Positions 44,348 to 53,126 of a DNA stretch of 64,000 nt are shown piece by piece. The notes beneath the pieces were generated by a model. The model was not told where the DNA came from, did no database searches, and was given only the letters and a program-made list of their open reading frames with translations. This stretch comes from Terripilifer ovatus. Its GTDB lineage: Bacteria; Pseudomonadota; Alphaproteobacteria; Rhizobiales; Beijerinckiaceae. The position numbers and the translations under genes were made by a program. Within the stretch, counting starts at the first letter, position 1, and every line of letters begins with the position of its first letter. The stretch is taken from positions 61,753-125,752 of the forward strand of contig JARHVB010000019.1 of the NCBI GenBank assembly GCA_029222685.1, given 5' to 3'.

Positions 44348-45106
44348 ATGGCAACCAAGACCTTGATCGGAGCAATCGCGATGGCGATTCTGACGGTGAC
44401 CTGCACGGATGGCAACGCCGAAAGCCCCAGCGTCTATCGGGCAACACTCGCGGAAACCGGGCAGAAGACCAAAGAGGTCAGCACGGAGGAGGTGAAGCAA
44501 ATCCTGGGTGACGGAAGCGCCATCCTTCTCGATACCCGCTCGCCTGCCGAGTTCGAAGCTGGGCATATCCCCGGCGCGCGACATCTCGATGGGCCGGCGG
44601 CGGGACACGTGGCCGCGGTCGAGCGCCTGGTGAACGGCGATAAAAGCAAGCCGCTGGTGCTCTATTGCAATGGGCCTTATTGCCAGGCGAGTCGTCGCCT
44701 GGCGGACCAATTGATTGCGGCCGAGTATACCCAGGTGCGGCGCTATCAACTCGGTATTCCGGTCTGGCGCGCGCTCGGGGGCCCGGTTGCGATCGAACTG
44801 GGAGGGATCGCCAGGGTCGTTGGTGCGGACCAGACGGCTGTCTTGCTCGATGCCCGGCCGCCGACGGAATTTGCGAAGGGGACGCTTGCGGGGGCGCGGA
44901 ATCTTCCAGCCGACGAATTCGCCGCGGGCCAAGTGACGAAAATTCCGCTTCCGGACGATGATTTCAATCGGCGCGTCATCATCTTCGGACGCGACGCGGC
45001 GCAGGCACGGCAGCTTGCCGACCTGATGGGCAGAAGGCCGTGGCACAACGTCGGATATTTTCCTGGAGCATTCGAAGCGCTGGCCGTAAAGCTTCGCGAC
45101 AGATAG
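44348..45106 (+). CDS. Exported tandem rhodanese-domain protein
   Basis: This 252-residue protein has a signal peptide ending DGNA near residue 24 and two rhodanese domains. The first (about 44-140) has C107 in the loop CNGPYC, which could carry persulfide, preceded by LLDTRSPAEFEAGHIPGARH. The second (about 155-250) has LLDARPPTEFAKGTLAGARN but its loop reads IIFGRDAAQA without Cys, so it is inactive as a sulfurtransferase. Tandem rhodaneses often pair one active and one structural domain. GGGAACAGC lies before the ATG. The role beside a receptor and a lyase is unclear. Confidence 0.85.
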   Translation: MATKTLIGAIAMAILTVTCTDGNAESPSVYRATLAETGQKTKEVSTEEVKQILGDGSAILLDTRSPAEFEAGHIPGARHLDGPAAGHVAAVERLVNGDKSKPLVLYCNGPYCQASRRLADQLIAAEYTQVRRYQLGIPVWRALGGPVAIELGGIARVVGADQTAVLLDARPPTEFAKGTLAGARNLPADEFAAGQVTKIPLPDDDFNRRVIIFGRDAAQARQLADLMGRRPWHNVGYFPGAFEALAVKLRDR

Positions 45107-45185
45107 GGCTGCAACGGCCCGCTTCCCAAAATCCGCGATCCGGTTCACAACGGCGAGCCGGCGCGGGCCGGACGCGGGAGGAAGC

Positions 45186-46535
45186 ATGGCGGCGACGATT
45201 ATCGATTCAACGGTTCTTGGCGATATTTTCAGCGCCGCCGATATGCGCGAGATTTTTTCCGACCGGCAGCGGACGCAATTCTATCTCGATATCGAGGCAG
45301 CGCTGGCCCGCGTGCAGGCGCGCATGGGCATCATTCCGCAGGAGGCCTGCGATGAGATCGTCAGCCATTGCTCGGTCGACCGGATCGATTTCGACCGCCT
45401 CAAAATCCAGACCGAGCGCATCGGTTATCCCATTCTCGGCGTCGTGCAGCAGCTTGTCGGATTTTGCCGCGACGGCCTGGGCGAGTGGTGCCACTGGGGT
45501 GCCACCACGCAGGACATTACCGACACCGCGACGATCATGCAGATCCGTGCTGCGCTGGACCTGGTCGAACGCGACCTCAACGCGATTGCCGGCTCCCTGG
45601 CCGATCTGGCGCGGCGCTATCGCGATACGCCCATGGCGGCCCGCAGCAACCTGCAGCAGGCGGTGCCGATCACCTTCGGCTACAAGGCGGCGGTGCTGCT
45701 GGCGGGCTTCCAGCGTCATCTCGAGCGTTTGCGCGAGTTGCGGCCACGGGTGCTTGTCGGCGAGTTCGGCGGGGCTGCCGGCAATCTCTCATCACTGGAT
45801 GGAAGAGGGCTCGAGGTCCAGGCTGCGCTCTGCGCCGAGCTCGGTCTGGGCCAGCCCGATATCGCCTGGCATACGATGCGCGACCGCATCGCCGAAGCCG
45901 GGTGTTTTCTGGGCCTCGTCTGCGGTACGGCGGGCAAGATCGCGATGGACGTGAAGCTGATGATGCAGACCGAGGTAGAGGAGGCGTTCGAGCCGTTCCA
46001 CGAAGGGCGCGGATCGTCGAGCACGATGCCGCAGAAGCGCAATCCGATCTCTTCGGCCTATATTCACGGCATTGCTTCTTCAGTGCGCTATCACGTCGCC
46101 GCGCTGCTCGATGCGAATATCGCCGATCACGAACGCTCAACCGGACCGTGGCAGATCGAGTGGATTTCGCTGCCTGAGATTTTTTGCCTGGCATCGGGGG
46201 CTTTGGCGCAGACGCGTCATCTGGTTTCCGGGCTGCAGGTCAACGAGACCGCCATGCGCAGGAATCTCGATATCACCGGCGGGATGATCGTCTCGGAGGC
46301 GGTGATGATGGGGCTTGGGCCGGCGCTGGGGCGCCAGCGGGCGCACGACGTTGTCTACGACATCTGCCGCGAGGTCATTGCCAGCGGACGTCCGTTCCTC
46401 GATCTGCTGGCCGAGAACGCGGAAATCAGCAGGCATAAGACGCGCGAGGAACTCGCGCGTCTGGTCGATCCGGCGAACTATCTCGGCCAATGCGGCGAGA
46501 TGGTCGATCGTGTGCTGGCCAGGCAGAAGAGTTAA
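45186..46535 (+). CDS. Adenylosuccinate lyase/3-carboxymuconate cycloisomerase family protein
   Basis: This 449-residue enzyme of the fumarase/aspartase superfamily has the signature GRGSSSTMPQKRNPISS near residue 280 and WCHWGATTQDITDTAT near 100, which match PurB and PcaB-like proteins. The C-terminal domain has an ADSL_C-like helix set. Members break C-N or C-C bonds, or cycloisomerise, releasing fumarate-like products. The sequence pattern is closer to 3-carboxy-cis,cis-muconate cycloisomerase-like members than to housekeeping PurB, but the substrate is not certain. GGGAGGAAGC precedes the ATG. It ends four bases before a convergent aldolase gene. Confidence 0.85.
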   Translation: MAATIIDSTVLGDIFSAADMREIFSDRQRTQFYLDIEAALARVQARMGIIPQEACDEIVSHCSVDRIDFDRLKIQTERIGYPILGVVQQLVGFCRDGLGEWCHWGATTQDITDTATIMQIRAALDLVERDLNAIAGSLADLARRYRDTPMAARSNLQQAVPITFGYKAAVLLAGFQRHLERLRELRPRVLVGEFGGAAGNLSSLDGRGLEVQAALCAELGLGQPDIAWHTMRDRIAEAGCFLGLVCGTAGKIAMDVKLMMQTEVEEAFEPFHEGRGSSSTMPQKRNPISSAYIHGIASSVRYHVAALLDANIADHERSTGPWQIEWISLPEIFCLASGALAQTRHLVSGLQVNETAMRRNLDITGGMIVSEAVMMGLGPALGRQRAHDVVYDICREVIASGRPFLDLLAENAEISRHKTREELARLVDPANYLGQCGEMVDRVLARQKS

Positions 46536-46539
46536 TTGA

Positions 46540-47352
46540 TCAGGCGGCGCCGACGCGCCGTTTCCACATGTCCCAGGCGCGGCTGGCGGCGCCGAGGTTG
46601 ATGGCGTCCGCCAGCACCCCTTCTTCCTTGCTCAGTGCAGCGATGGGGCCACCACCGCCGACCAGGGTTGCGGCTGTCTGCATGCGCGCGCTGACTTCGG
46701 TGTAGACGGCGCGGAAGATGGCGACCGGCAGGCTGGGACCGACAGCGACGCTGCCGTGGGCGCGCATCAGCACCACCGGCTTGTCGCCAAGAGTCCTGGC
46801 AAGATCGACGCCCTTCTCGTTGTTGCCGACAAGCATGTCGGTGGCGCCGAAATTCTTTGAAATGTCGAACACCGGCACGCCCTGGGCCAGAAAGGCGGCA
46901 TTGTGGAACATGGCGCGCAGCGGGGTTGCCACGAGGCCGAAGGGGATCACCGATTGCGAATGGCTGTGGACGACGGACATCACGTCGGATCGCGCCTTGA
47001 GAATCTGTCCGTGGATGAAGCGTTCGAGGAATCCGCTGCGGCCGCGGTCTTCGCAGGGCGTCGAGTCGAGATCGAACTCCATGATGTCGTCGGCGGTGAC
47101 AAGGGCGGGGGCCACGGCGCGGGCCATCAGGAAGCGATCAGGCGCGTTGGGGTGGCGCATGCTGACATGGCCGAAGGCGTCGACGACGCCCTGGTCGGCG
47201 AGGATGCGGCTGGCCGCGGCGAATTCCTCCAGGACCTTGCGGTCGACCGTGCCGCCTGATTTCGGAACAGGAGCCGAAGCGCCTCCCGAATCGGCCGGCG
47301 CAAAACGAGACGAAGACGTGAAGCCGCAGCACGAACAACCAAACAGACGCAT
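46540..47352 (-). CDS. Class II aldolase/adducin family protein (Cys-rich N-terminus)
   Basis: This protein is 270 residues from the ATG at 47352 (GGGGGAAA upstream); the frame extends to 47505 without a ribosome site. It has the aldolase fold with VDAFGHVSMRHP, the VVHSHSQS His pair and RAHGSVAVG, so the metal site looks complete. It is closely related to the protein at 562-1299. The N-terminal 20 residues hold two cysteines (CSCCG) that are unusual for the family and might be a lipobox-like or disordered extension. The partner or substrate is unknown. Confidence 0.85.
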   Translation of the reverse strand: MRLFGCSCCGFTSSSRFAPADSGGASAPVPKSGGTVDRKVLEEFAAASRILADQGVVDAFGHVSMRHPNAPDRFLMARAVAPALVTADDIMEFDLDSTPCEDRGRSGFLERFIHGQILKARSDVMSVVHSHSQSVIPFGLVATPLRAMFHNAAFLAQGVPVFDISKNFGATDMLVGNNEKGVDLARTLGDKPVVLMRAHGSVAVGPSLPVAIFRAVYTEVSARMQTAATLVGGGGPIAALSKEEGVLADAINLGAASRAWDMWKRRVGAA

Positions 47353-47487
47353 GTTTCCCCCAGACGGAAAGGCTTGATCCATGCCGGACGAGCCGGCGTT
47401 GGGGCCACAATAGCGCGGTTTGGTGGGCGAGGGAATCGCAACGAGAGCAATCGCGTAGAAGGCCCTGCAAACGGCTACCATCTCCCA

Positions 47488-47596
47488 GGAGCCCTCATCC
47501 TCCAAAATGTCGAAGGAAGTCGGTCTTGCTCATCTGGAGAACAAAGGCTGCGGCGTATCGCCCCCGTCCTTCGAGACGCGCCTTTCAGGCGCGGCC
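47488..47596. repeat. Rearranged dispersed repeat, family A
   Basis: The start AGGAGCCCTCATCCT is present at 47488-47502, and a reverse copy CCCCCGTCCTTCGAGACGCGCC...GGCGCG lies at 47561-47596. The 58 bases between them differ from other copies. It looks like two half-copies or an insertion within one. Confidence 0.65.
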
Positions 47597-47617
47597 ACTT
47601 GATTGAGGTTGCCGCAC

Positions 47618-47647
47618 AAAAAAGCCTCGCCCGAAAGCGAGGCTTGG
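47618..47647 (-). terminator. Rho-independent terminator of HU gene
   Basis: On the minus strand, AAGCCTCGC (TTTCGG loop) GCGAGGCTT is followed by TTTT, giving a perfect 9-base-pair stem and U tract. It sits 47 bases past the HU stop. Confidence 0.85.
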
Positions 47648-47693
47648 ATGGCGCAACCGATTGCCGGAGTGGCGTTGAAACCCTCCTTGCAGA

Positions 47694-48035
47694 TCAGACG
47701 GCTTCCTTGAGCTCCTTGGCGGCGCGGAAGGCAACCTTCTTGCTCGCCTTGATCTTGATCGCTTCGCCGGTCGCGGGGTTGCGGCCCATGCGCGCGGCGC
47801 GCTTGCGGACCTGGAGGATGCCGAGGCCGACGATGCGGATGCGGCTGCCCTTCTTGAGGTTTTTGACGACCAGGTCGACCATGTCGGTCAGGACTGTTTC
47901 GGTCAGCTTCTTCGACAGCTCGTGCTGAGCCGACAGAGTCGCTGCCAGATGCTTCAAAGTAACGGTAGCTGCTGCCGGTGCTTTGGCAGACGCTGCCTTC
48001 GCAGCCGGCTTAGCGACTGCTGCTTTCTTAGCCAT
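47694..48035 (-). CDS. HU family DNA-binding protein with Ala/Lys-rich N-terminal tail
   Basis: This 113-residue nucleoid protein has a C-terminal 90 residues of HU/IHF fold: LSAQHELSKKLTETVLTDMVDLVV, the GSRIRIVGLGILQVRKRAARMGRNPATGEAI beta-arm region, and a short tail KASKKVAFRAAKELKEAV. About 23 residues of Ala/Lys/Pro tail precede it (AVAKPAAKAASAKAPAAA), an H1-like extension seen in some alphaproteobacterial and other HU proteins. It bends and compacts DNA. A strong terminator follows. Confidence 0.92.
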   Translation of the reverse strand: MAKKAAVAKPAAKAASAKAPAAATVTLKHLAATLSAQHELSKKLTETVLTDMVDLVVKNLKKGSRIRIVGLGILQVRKRAARMGRNPATGEAIKIKASKKVAFRAAKELKEAV

Positions 48036-48467
48036 AGGTATCTCCCAGATCGAATCAAAATGGTTCGAATCAACCGGGGCATATTAACCAAAGTGAGTGA
48101 CTCTGCTACAGCACGGGATGAAAAAACCCGCGTTTCACAGTCGTTTTTTACACGCGCCGCACAAAAAATACTGGCGCACAAGCCGAATGGAGCTCTTGTC
48201 TTATGCACGCGAATCGCGTTGCGCCAGAAGATGCACCCCGCCAGCGGTTTCTTGATTCGCGCGATGCTGTCGCGCCACGCGTTTCCCCGGGCGATCCTGC
48301 CGGTGCAGCAAAAAGGCCCTGTGTTTCAGGCACAAGTCGATGATTTTGTTCTGTTCTGGTGCAAAGGCTGGCGTTGTTGCGCTTCAGCCTTGGTGCTGTA
48401 TTCCCGACGCGCCGAAGTCGCGAGCGGGAATGATGATCGCCCATTCCAGCCATATTCCGGCAGCTGT
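48036..48467. other. Intergenic region, promoter of HU gene, no gene seen
   Basis: This 432-base spacer upstream of the HU gene (minus strand) should contain its promoter. It includes the inverted repeat at 48400-48431. No frame here has recognisable protein similarity. Confidence 0.6.
48400..48431. repeat. Inverted repeat ATTCCCG...CGGGAAT
   Basis: Seven-base arms at 48400-48406 and 48425-48431 resemble the 11-base-arm hairpin at 37906-37942. It lies about 37 bases after the end of the hydroxyacid dehydrogenase frame in plus-strand coordinates. Confidence 0.45.
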
Positions 48468-49430
48468 TCAGTCGTTGTCGATCTTGCGCGGCACCGGTTT
48501 ACCGGCCCGCCAGGCGGCGATGGCCTCGATCGTATCGTCGAAATAGCTCTTGTAATTGCCTTGCGTCGCATAGCCCAGATGCGGGCTGAGGACGACATTG
48601 TCCAAGGTGCGCAGGATATGGTCCTTAGGCAGCGGCTCGACATTATAGACATCGAGGCCGACGGCATGGATGCGCTTTGCCTGCAGCGCGACGATCATCG
48701 CCGCCTCGTCGACAATGGGACCGCGCGATGTGTTGACCAGGATGGCGGTCTTTTTCATGAGGCCGAATTCGCGCGCACCGATGAGGCCGCGCGAGCGGTC
48801 GCTGAGCACGAGATGGATGCTCATCACATCGGCCTGGGCGAGCAGTTCGTCCTTGCTGACCAGTCTGGCGCCGCCGGCCTCCGCCTTTTCCGCCGTCAGG
48901 TTCTGGCTCCAGGCGATGATGTCCATGCCGAAGGCCTTGCCGACGGCGGCGACCCGTTTGCCGAGATTGCCGAAGCCGATCAAGCCCAGCGTCTTGCCGC
49001 CGACGGAAAATCCGAGTTTCTCCTGCCAGCCGCCGGCGCGCATATGCGGGTCTTCGCGGTGCAGGTTGCGGGCGGCGGAGAGGATGAGCCACCAGGCCAC
49101 ATCGACCGTCGGCGCCGGATCGGCGCTGCGCGTGCCGCAGACCACGATGCCGCGCTCGGTGCAGGCGGCGACGTCGATGGAGCGGTTGCGGCCGCCGGTG
49201 GTGATGACCAGTTTCAGGTTCGGCAGCTTTTCGATCAGCGCGCGCGGCAGCGCCATGCGTTCGCGCATCAGGCTGAGCACCTGGAACGGCGCCAGCAGGC
49301 GGGCGGCCTCGTCGATAGATGCAATATTGTGCTTGAAGACCGTGACATCGCAGTCGGGCCCAAGGCTGGCCCAGTCGCCGAAGTTCTTCACGACATCGAG
49401 ATAATCGTCGAGGACCGCGATCTTTGTCAT
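48468..49430 (-). CDS. D-isomer-specific 2-hydroxyacid dehydrogenase
   Basis: This 320-residue NAD(P)-dependent dehydrogenase of the phosphoglycerate dehydrogenase-like family has a Rossmann domain with LGLIGFGNLGKRVA. The catalytic triad is visible as Arg in VNTSRGPIVDE, Glu in NVEPLP and His in LSPHLGY. It reduces or oxidises a 2-keto/2-hydroxy acid. GGGAGAAAG precedes the ATG at 49430. It is transcribed away from the class II aldolase at 49572 and may share its substrate set. The substrate is not determined. Confidence 0.9.
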   Translation of the reverse strand: MTKIAVLDDYLDVVKNFGDWASLGPDCDVTVFKHNIASIDEAARLLAPFQVLSLMRERMALPRALIEKLPNLKLVITTGGRNRSIDVAACTERGIVVCGTRSADPAPTVDVAWWLILSAARNLHREDPHMRAGGWQEKLGFSVGGKTLGLIGFGNLGKRVAAVGKAFGMDIIAWSQNLTAEKAEAGGARLVSKDELLAQADVMSIHLVLSDRSRGLIGAREFGLMKKTAILVNTSRGPIVDEAAMIVALQAKRIHAVGLDVYNVEPLPKDHILRTLDNVVLSPHLGYATQGNYKSYFDDTIEAIAAWRAGKPVPRKIDND

Positions 49431-49571
49431 TTCTTTCTCCCAAATCATGCGGGCCGGACAATGGCATGAATTGGCAATGCCGCTCAATGCATGAACCGGC
49501 GCGTCTGCGTTGACTTATCGGGCCATCTCCAGCAACGTGCCGCCGAATTTGGACTTATGGGAGATCGCACC

Positions 49572-50288
49572 ATGGCGCAGGCAAATCTGCAAACCCGCGA
49601 CCAGCCGGACGCATTGCTTTTCGGGGCCGAGCGGCAGCAACTGGTCGACTGCATCCGCATGCTGGAAAAGGCGGAAATCATCGACTTCAACGGCCATTGC
49701 AGCATCCGGGTCGGGGAAGATCGCATCCTGATCAATCAGGGCAATTGCCAGCGCAGCCGTCTGACGGTGAAGGACATCGTCACCATCGATATGGAAGGCA
49801 AGCTGATCGAGGGCATCGCCAATCCGCCGCTGGAGTTTCATCTTCACACCGGCATCTATCGCGCCCGCCCCGACGTGAAGGCCGTCGTTCACGCGCATCC
49901 GAAATGGTCGACCTATCTGACGATGACGGGGCATGCCTATCTGCCGGTGTTCGCCCAGGGCGTTCTGCCGGGCGAGGCGCCCGTGCTCGACACGCCGTCG
50001 TCGATCAATACGCGGCCGATGGCGGATGCGCTGGCGAAAGTGCTTGGCCCGCGCCCCTCGGCCCTGATGAAGTCGCACGGCGCCGTGACGGTCGGCAAGG
50101 ATATCCTCGAGGCCTTCGTGCTGGCGATCTATCTCGAAGAGAATGCCCAGCGGCAATATATGGCGCTGCAGATCGGCAAGCCCTATGTCTTCGACGGCGA
50201 AGACCGGAAGGCCGCCATGGAGAAGCTGTGGACCAAGAGCCTGTTTCAGCGCACGTGGGACCATTACATGGCCAAGCTAGAGGCCTAA
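49572..50288 (+). CDS. Class II aldolase/adducin family protein
   Basis: This protein is 238 residues from the ATG at 49572 (GGGAGA upstream; earlier ATGs lack a ribosome site). It has the aldolase motifs DFNGHCSIR, VVHAHPKW and KSHGAVTVG, so the three His ligands are present. It belongs to a different subgroup from the aldolases at 562 and 46540. It is divergent from the hydroxyacid dehydrogenase and convergent with the AroE-like gene. Confidence 0.87.
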   Translation: MAQANLQTRDQPDALLFGAERQQLVDCIRMLEKAEIIDFNGHCSIRVGEDRILINQGNCQRSRLTVKDIVTIDMEGKLIEGIANPPLEFHLHTGIYRARPDVKAVVHAHPKWSTYLTMTGHAYLPVFAQGVLPGEAPVLDTPSSINTRPMADALAKVLGPRPSALMKSHGAVTVGKDILEAFVLAIYLEENAQRQYMALQIGKPYVFDGEDRKAAMEKLWTKSLFQRTWDHYMAKLEA

Positions 50289-50296
50289 AGATAGCG

Positions 50297-50405
50297 CCCT
50301 CATCCGACCCTTGCCTGCCTTCGCCGAAGCGGAGACAAGCTCCGCTTGGCTTCGCGCAGGCAGGCTGCGCAAGGGCCACCTTCTCCGTTAAGAAACGGGA
50401 GAAGG
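50297..50405. repeat. Dispersed palindromic repeat, family B (long form)
   Basis: It is nearly identical to the copy at 17053-17140: outer arms CCGACCCTTGCCTGCC and GGCAGGCTGCGCAAGGG, inner hairpin AAGCGGAG/CTCCGCTT, then CCTTCTCCG...CGGGAGAAGG. It fills the spacer between the convergent aldolase and AroE-like genes. Confidence 0.85.
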
Positions 50406-50409
50406 AAAG

Positions 50410-51252
50410 TCAGAGCGTCGCCTCGATCATGGCGCGCAGTTCGGGCGTCACCTTCGGGTCGAGGTTGAACCACGCCTGCCAGGCCGGACGGGCCTGGTGC
50501 AGAAGCATGCCTAAACCATCGACGGTGGGATTGCCGCGCTGGCGCGCCGCCCGCAGCAACGGCGTTTCGAGTGGCGTGTAGACAATGTCGGTGACCAGCG
50601 CGTGCCGGGGCAGACGCGCCAAGTCGACATCGAGCGGTGCCATGCCGACCATGCCCTGGCTGGTCGTATTGACCACCATGCTGCAATCCTCGAGCGCCAG
50701 ATTGCGATCGGCCCAGTCGACCGGCTTGATCGACACGCTGAATTCGTCAGCGATCTGCTGGGCGCGGGCCTTGGTACGGTTGATCAGCCGGATTTCTTTG
50801 GCGCCGCGCTCGGCAAGCCCCCAGATGACGGCCCGGGCGCCGCCGCCGGCGCCGAGCACGGCAATGGGGCCGGCGTCGAACCGGGTCTGCGGCGCATGTT
50901 CGAGGATGTTCTCGATGAAGCCGTAGCCGTCGTTGTTGGAGCCGCGCAGCGACCCGTCGGGCCGTACGACGACGCAGGAAATCGCGCCCATGCTGCGTCC
51001 GACAGGGTCGATCTCGTCGACGAATTTCAGCGCTTCCTGCTTGTGCGGGATGGTCAGGTTACAGCCGGCGAAACCCAGCGGATGCAGCGCCCGCAGGGCG
51101 GCGCCGAGGCCGGAAGGCTCGATGGCAAGGGGCACATAGGTGCCGCTGAGGCCATATTGCTGGAACCAGTAATTATGCAGCATCGGCGATTTCGAGTGCA
51201 TGACGGGCCACCCCATCACGCCCGCCAACAGAAACCGGCCCGCATACGCCAT
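50410..51252 (-). CDS. Shikimate/quinate dehydrogenase family protein (AroE-like)
   Basis: This 280-residue enzyme has the substrate-binding domain with HSKSP at 19-23 and NLTIPHK with K71, and catalytic-type D108 in GSNNDGYGF. The NADP domain has GAGGGARAV at 134-142 and LINRTKARA. The GxxNT loop reads GAISCVV (S92-C93 replacing Asn-Thr), and the second substrate loop reads NND rather than NTD, so its substrate may not be shikimate. It lies between an aldolase and a Rieske oxygenase gene and could belong to aromatic or hydroaromatic catabolism rather than the shikimate pathway. The gene symbol is withheld for this reason. Confidence 0.85.
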   Translation of the reverse strand: MAYAGRFLLAGVMGWPVMHSKSPMLHNYWFQQYGLSGTYVPLAIEPSGLGAALRALHPLGFAGCNLTIPHKQEALKFVDEIDPVGRSMGAISCVVVRPDGSLRGSNNDGYGFIENILEHAPQTRFDAGPIAVLGAGGGARAVIWGLAERGAKEIRLINRTKARAQQIADEFSVSIKPVDWADRNLALEDCSMVVNTTSQGMVGMAPLDVDLARLPRHALVTDIVYTPLETPLLRAARQRGNPTVDGLGMLLHQARPAWQAWFNLDPKVTPELRAMIEATL

Positions 51253-51480
51253 AATCCATTCTCCAGCATACCCCGATCCGCCAAATACCGGGCGGGGGGC
51301 ATTTCTTATGGGTTTGGGGCCGTCCTGTCACGTCAGGTGGCGTAAAAAGCGTCATGGAAGGTGGTTTTGCCGCCCAGCCATTGCGCTGGCGCATCGAGAC
51401 GATTATTCCGCTCTCAGGACATCGAACCGGCCTTTCCGCCGGACGGAAACAGCCGGCCCAAACCCTCGCGGGAGGAAAAA

Positions 51481-52761
51481 ATGCTCTCAGCCGAAGACAA
51501 CAGCTACGTCACCAAGACCGGCCCCGGCGCGCCGATGGGCGATCTGCTGCGGCGCTACTGGGTGCCGCTCCTGCTGGCGGAAGAGCTCCCCGAACCCGAT
51601 TGCGCGCCGGTGCGCGTGAAAGCCTTCGGTGAACGCCTGCTCGCCATTCGCGATACGTCCGGGCGCGTCGGCCTGATGGATGAATTCTGTGCCCATCGCG
51701 GGGTGTCACTGTGGTTCGGCCGCAACGAGGACAACGGCCTGCGTTGCCCCTATCACGGCTGGAAGTACGACGTGAACGGCCAATGCGTCGAGGTTCCCTC
51801 GGAGCCCGCCGAAAGCGGCTATTGCCAGAAGATCAAGCTCAAAGCCTACCCTTGCGTGGAAAAGGGCGGCATCGTCTGGGCCTATATGGGCCCTGCCGAC
51901 AAGCAGCCGGATTTTCCGGCTTTCGAATGGCTAGATCTGCCGCCTTCACACCGCTACATCGCCAAGCGCTGGCAGGAGTGCAACTGGCTGCAGGCGATGG
52001 AAGGCGGTATCGATTCCAGCCACGTCTCGTGGCTGCACAGCGGAGAGTTGCACACCGACCCACTGCACCGGGCGACCAAGGGCGCGGTCTATAATGGCGA
52101 CAAGACGCCGAAGTTCGAGGTGGTGGACTCGGCCTCGGGCATGCTGATCGGCGCACGCCGCAACGCCGAGCCCGGCGAATATTACTGGCGCGTCACGCAA
52201 TGGATCATGCCCTGGTATACGATGATCCCGCCCTATGGCGAGAACGCCCTCAACGGCCATGCCTGGGTGCCGATGGATGACGAGAACTGCATCACCTGGT
52301 CGTTCACCTATCATCCGACGCGGCCGTTGAGCGAACACGAACTGGCGACCATGCGCAGCGGCGGCGGCATGCATGTGGAGGTCCTGCCCGGCACCTACCG
52401 GCCCGTCATCAACAAGGACAATGACTATCTGATCGATCGCGCCCTGCAGAAAAGCGGCCGCTATTACAGCGGCGTCGCCGGCATCGCCATGCAGGACGCC
52501 TCGCTGCAGGAAAGCATGGGGCCGATCGTCGATCGCGCCCACGAAAATCTGGTTTCGACCGACAATGCGATCATCATGGCGCGCATGCTGTTGAAGAAGG
52601 CGGCGCAAGGCCTGGCGCGCGGCGTCGAACCGCGCGGCCTGAAGCAGGAGACGCACCGGGTGCGGTCCGCTTCGTTCATCCTGCCGGCCGACCAGCCGTT
52701 TGCGAAGGCGCGCGCGGAAGATCTCGTCGCACGGCCCGGCATCATCCATACGGGTGTCTGA
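51481..52761 (+). CDS. Rieske non-haem iron oxygenase, large subunit
   Basis: This protein is 426 residues from the ATG at 51481 (GGGAGGA upstream); the frame extends 40 codons without support. Rieske ligands are C70-x-H72 and C89-x-x-H92, separated by 16 residues. The iron site is in GGIDSSHVSWLHSGE. It is homologous to the oxygenase at 8745-10022 and to phthalate dioxygenase-like enzymes that hydroxylate or demethylate aromatic acids. No ferredoxin or reductase gene adjoins it. A 365-base spacer with no gene follows. Confidence 0.9.
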   Translation: MLSAEDNSYVTKTGPGAPMGDLLRRYWVPLLLAEELPEPDCAPVRVKAFGERLLAIRDTSGRVGLMDEFCAHRGVSLWFGRNEDNGLRCPYHGWKYDVNGQCVEVPSEPAESGYCQKIKLKAYPCVEKGGIVWAYMGPADKQPDFPAFEWLDLPPSHRYIAKRWQECNWLQAMEGGIDSSHVSWLHSGELHTDPLHRATKGAVYNGDKTPKFEVVDSASGMLIGARRNAEPGEYYWRVTQWIMPWYTMIPPYGENALNGHAWVPMDDENCITWSFTYHPTRPLSEHELATMRSGGGMHVEVLPGTYRPVINKDNDYLIDRALQKSGRYYSGVAGIAMQDASLQESMGPIVDRAHENLVSTDNAIIMARMLLKKAAQGLARGVEPRGLKQETHRVRSASFILPADQPFAKARAEDLVARPGIIHTGV

Positions 52762-53126
52762 CCGGCTGACGCGGTTTCCTTCGTTGTCCGCCAAACTTGT
52801 GTCCGGGAAATTCCGCTTCCCGGACGTCCGGAAAGATAACGGTCCGCTGAAGTCCGAGCTTTCCATCGCGATCTTCGCAGTGCGGGAAGATTGGTCCTAT
52901 GCCGTTCGCGGATCAGTCTGATCCAGTCCGGCCGGGCACTGATCTTTGCCGCAAATCCCGGCACCAAGACTGCTGCAAACGGCGGCACTCGCAAAAAAAA
53001 AGTAATATGGCCCACTGGCATATTTCGCACGTGCCCAACAAACGCAGTTGTTGTCGGCTTCCGCTGCCATTGTTATAGTCGCGTCGAACTCGCGGCTGGA
53101 TCAGGCCGTTGCGTGGGGGGAGCTGA
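52762..53126. other. Intergenic region upstream of tctBA, no gene seen
   Basis: This 365-base spacer holds no frame with protein similarity. Near the right end is a promoter-like pair at 53051-53079. Confidence 0.6.
53051..53079 (+). promoter_or_regulatory. Candidate promoter of tctBA
   Basis: TTGTCG at 53051-53056 and TATAGT at 53074-53079 are separated by 17 bases, 47 bases upstream of the tctB start. The spacing is right for a housekeeping promoter. Confidence 0.4.

Larger units (their letters stand above)
47353..47693. other. Intergenic region with repeat and terminator, no gene
   Basis: This 341-base spacer lies between the aldolase start and the HU gene end (both minus strand). It holds a broken family A repeat (47488-47596) and a strong terminator (47618-47647). 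I see no credible gene. Confidence 0.7.

Noticed and set aside
47922..49469. Plus-strand frame of 515 codons spanning the HU promoter region and the hydroxyacid dehydrogenase
   Set aside because: It is antisense to a gene with an intact catalytic triad and to a promoter region; the translation has no family features.
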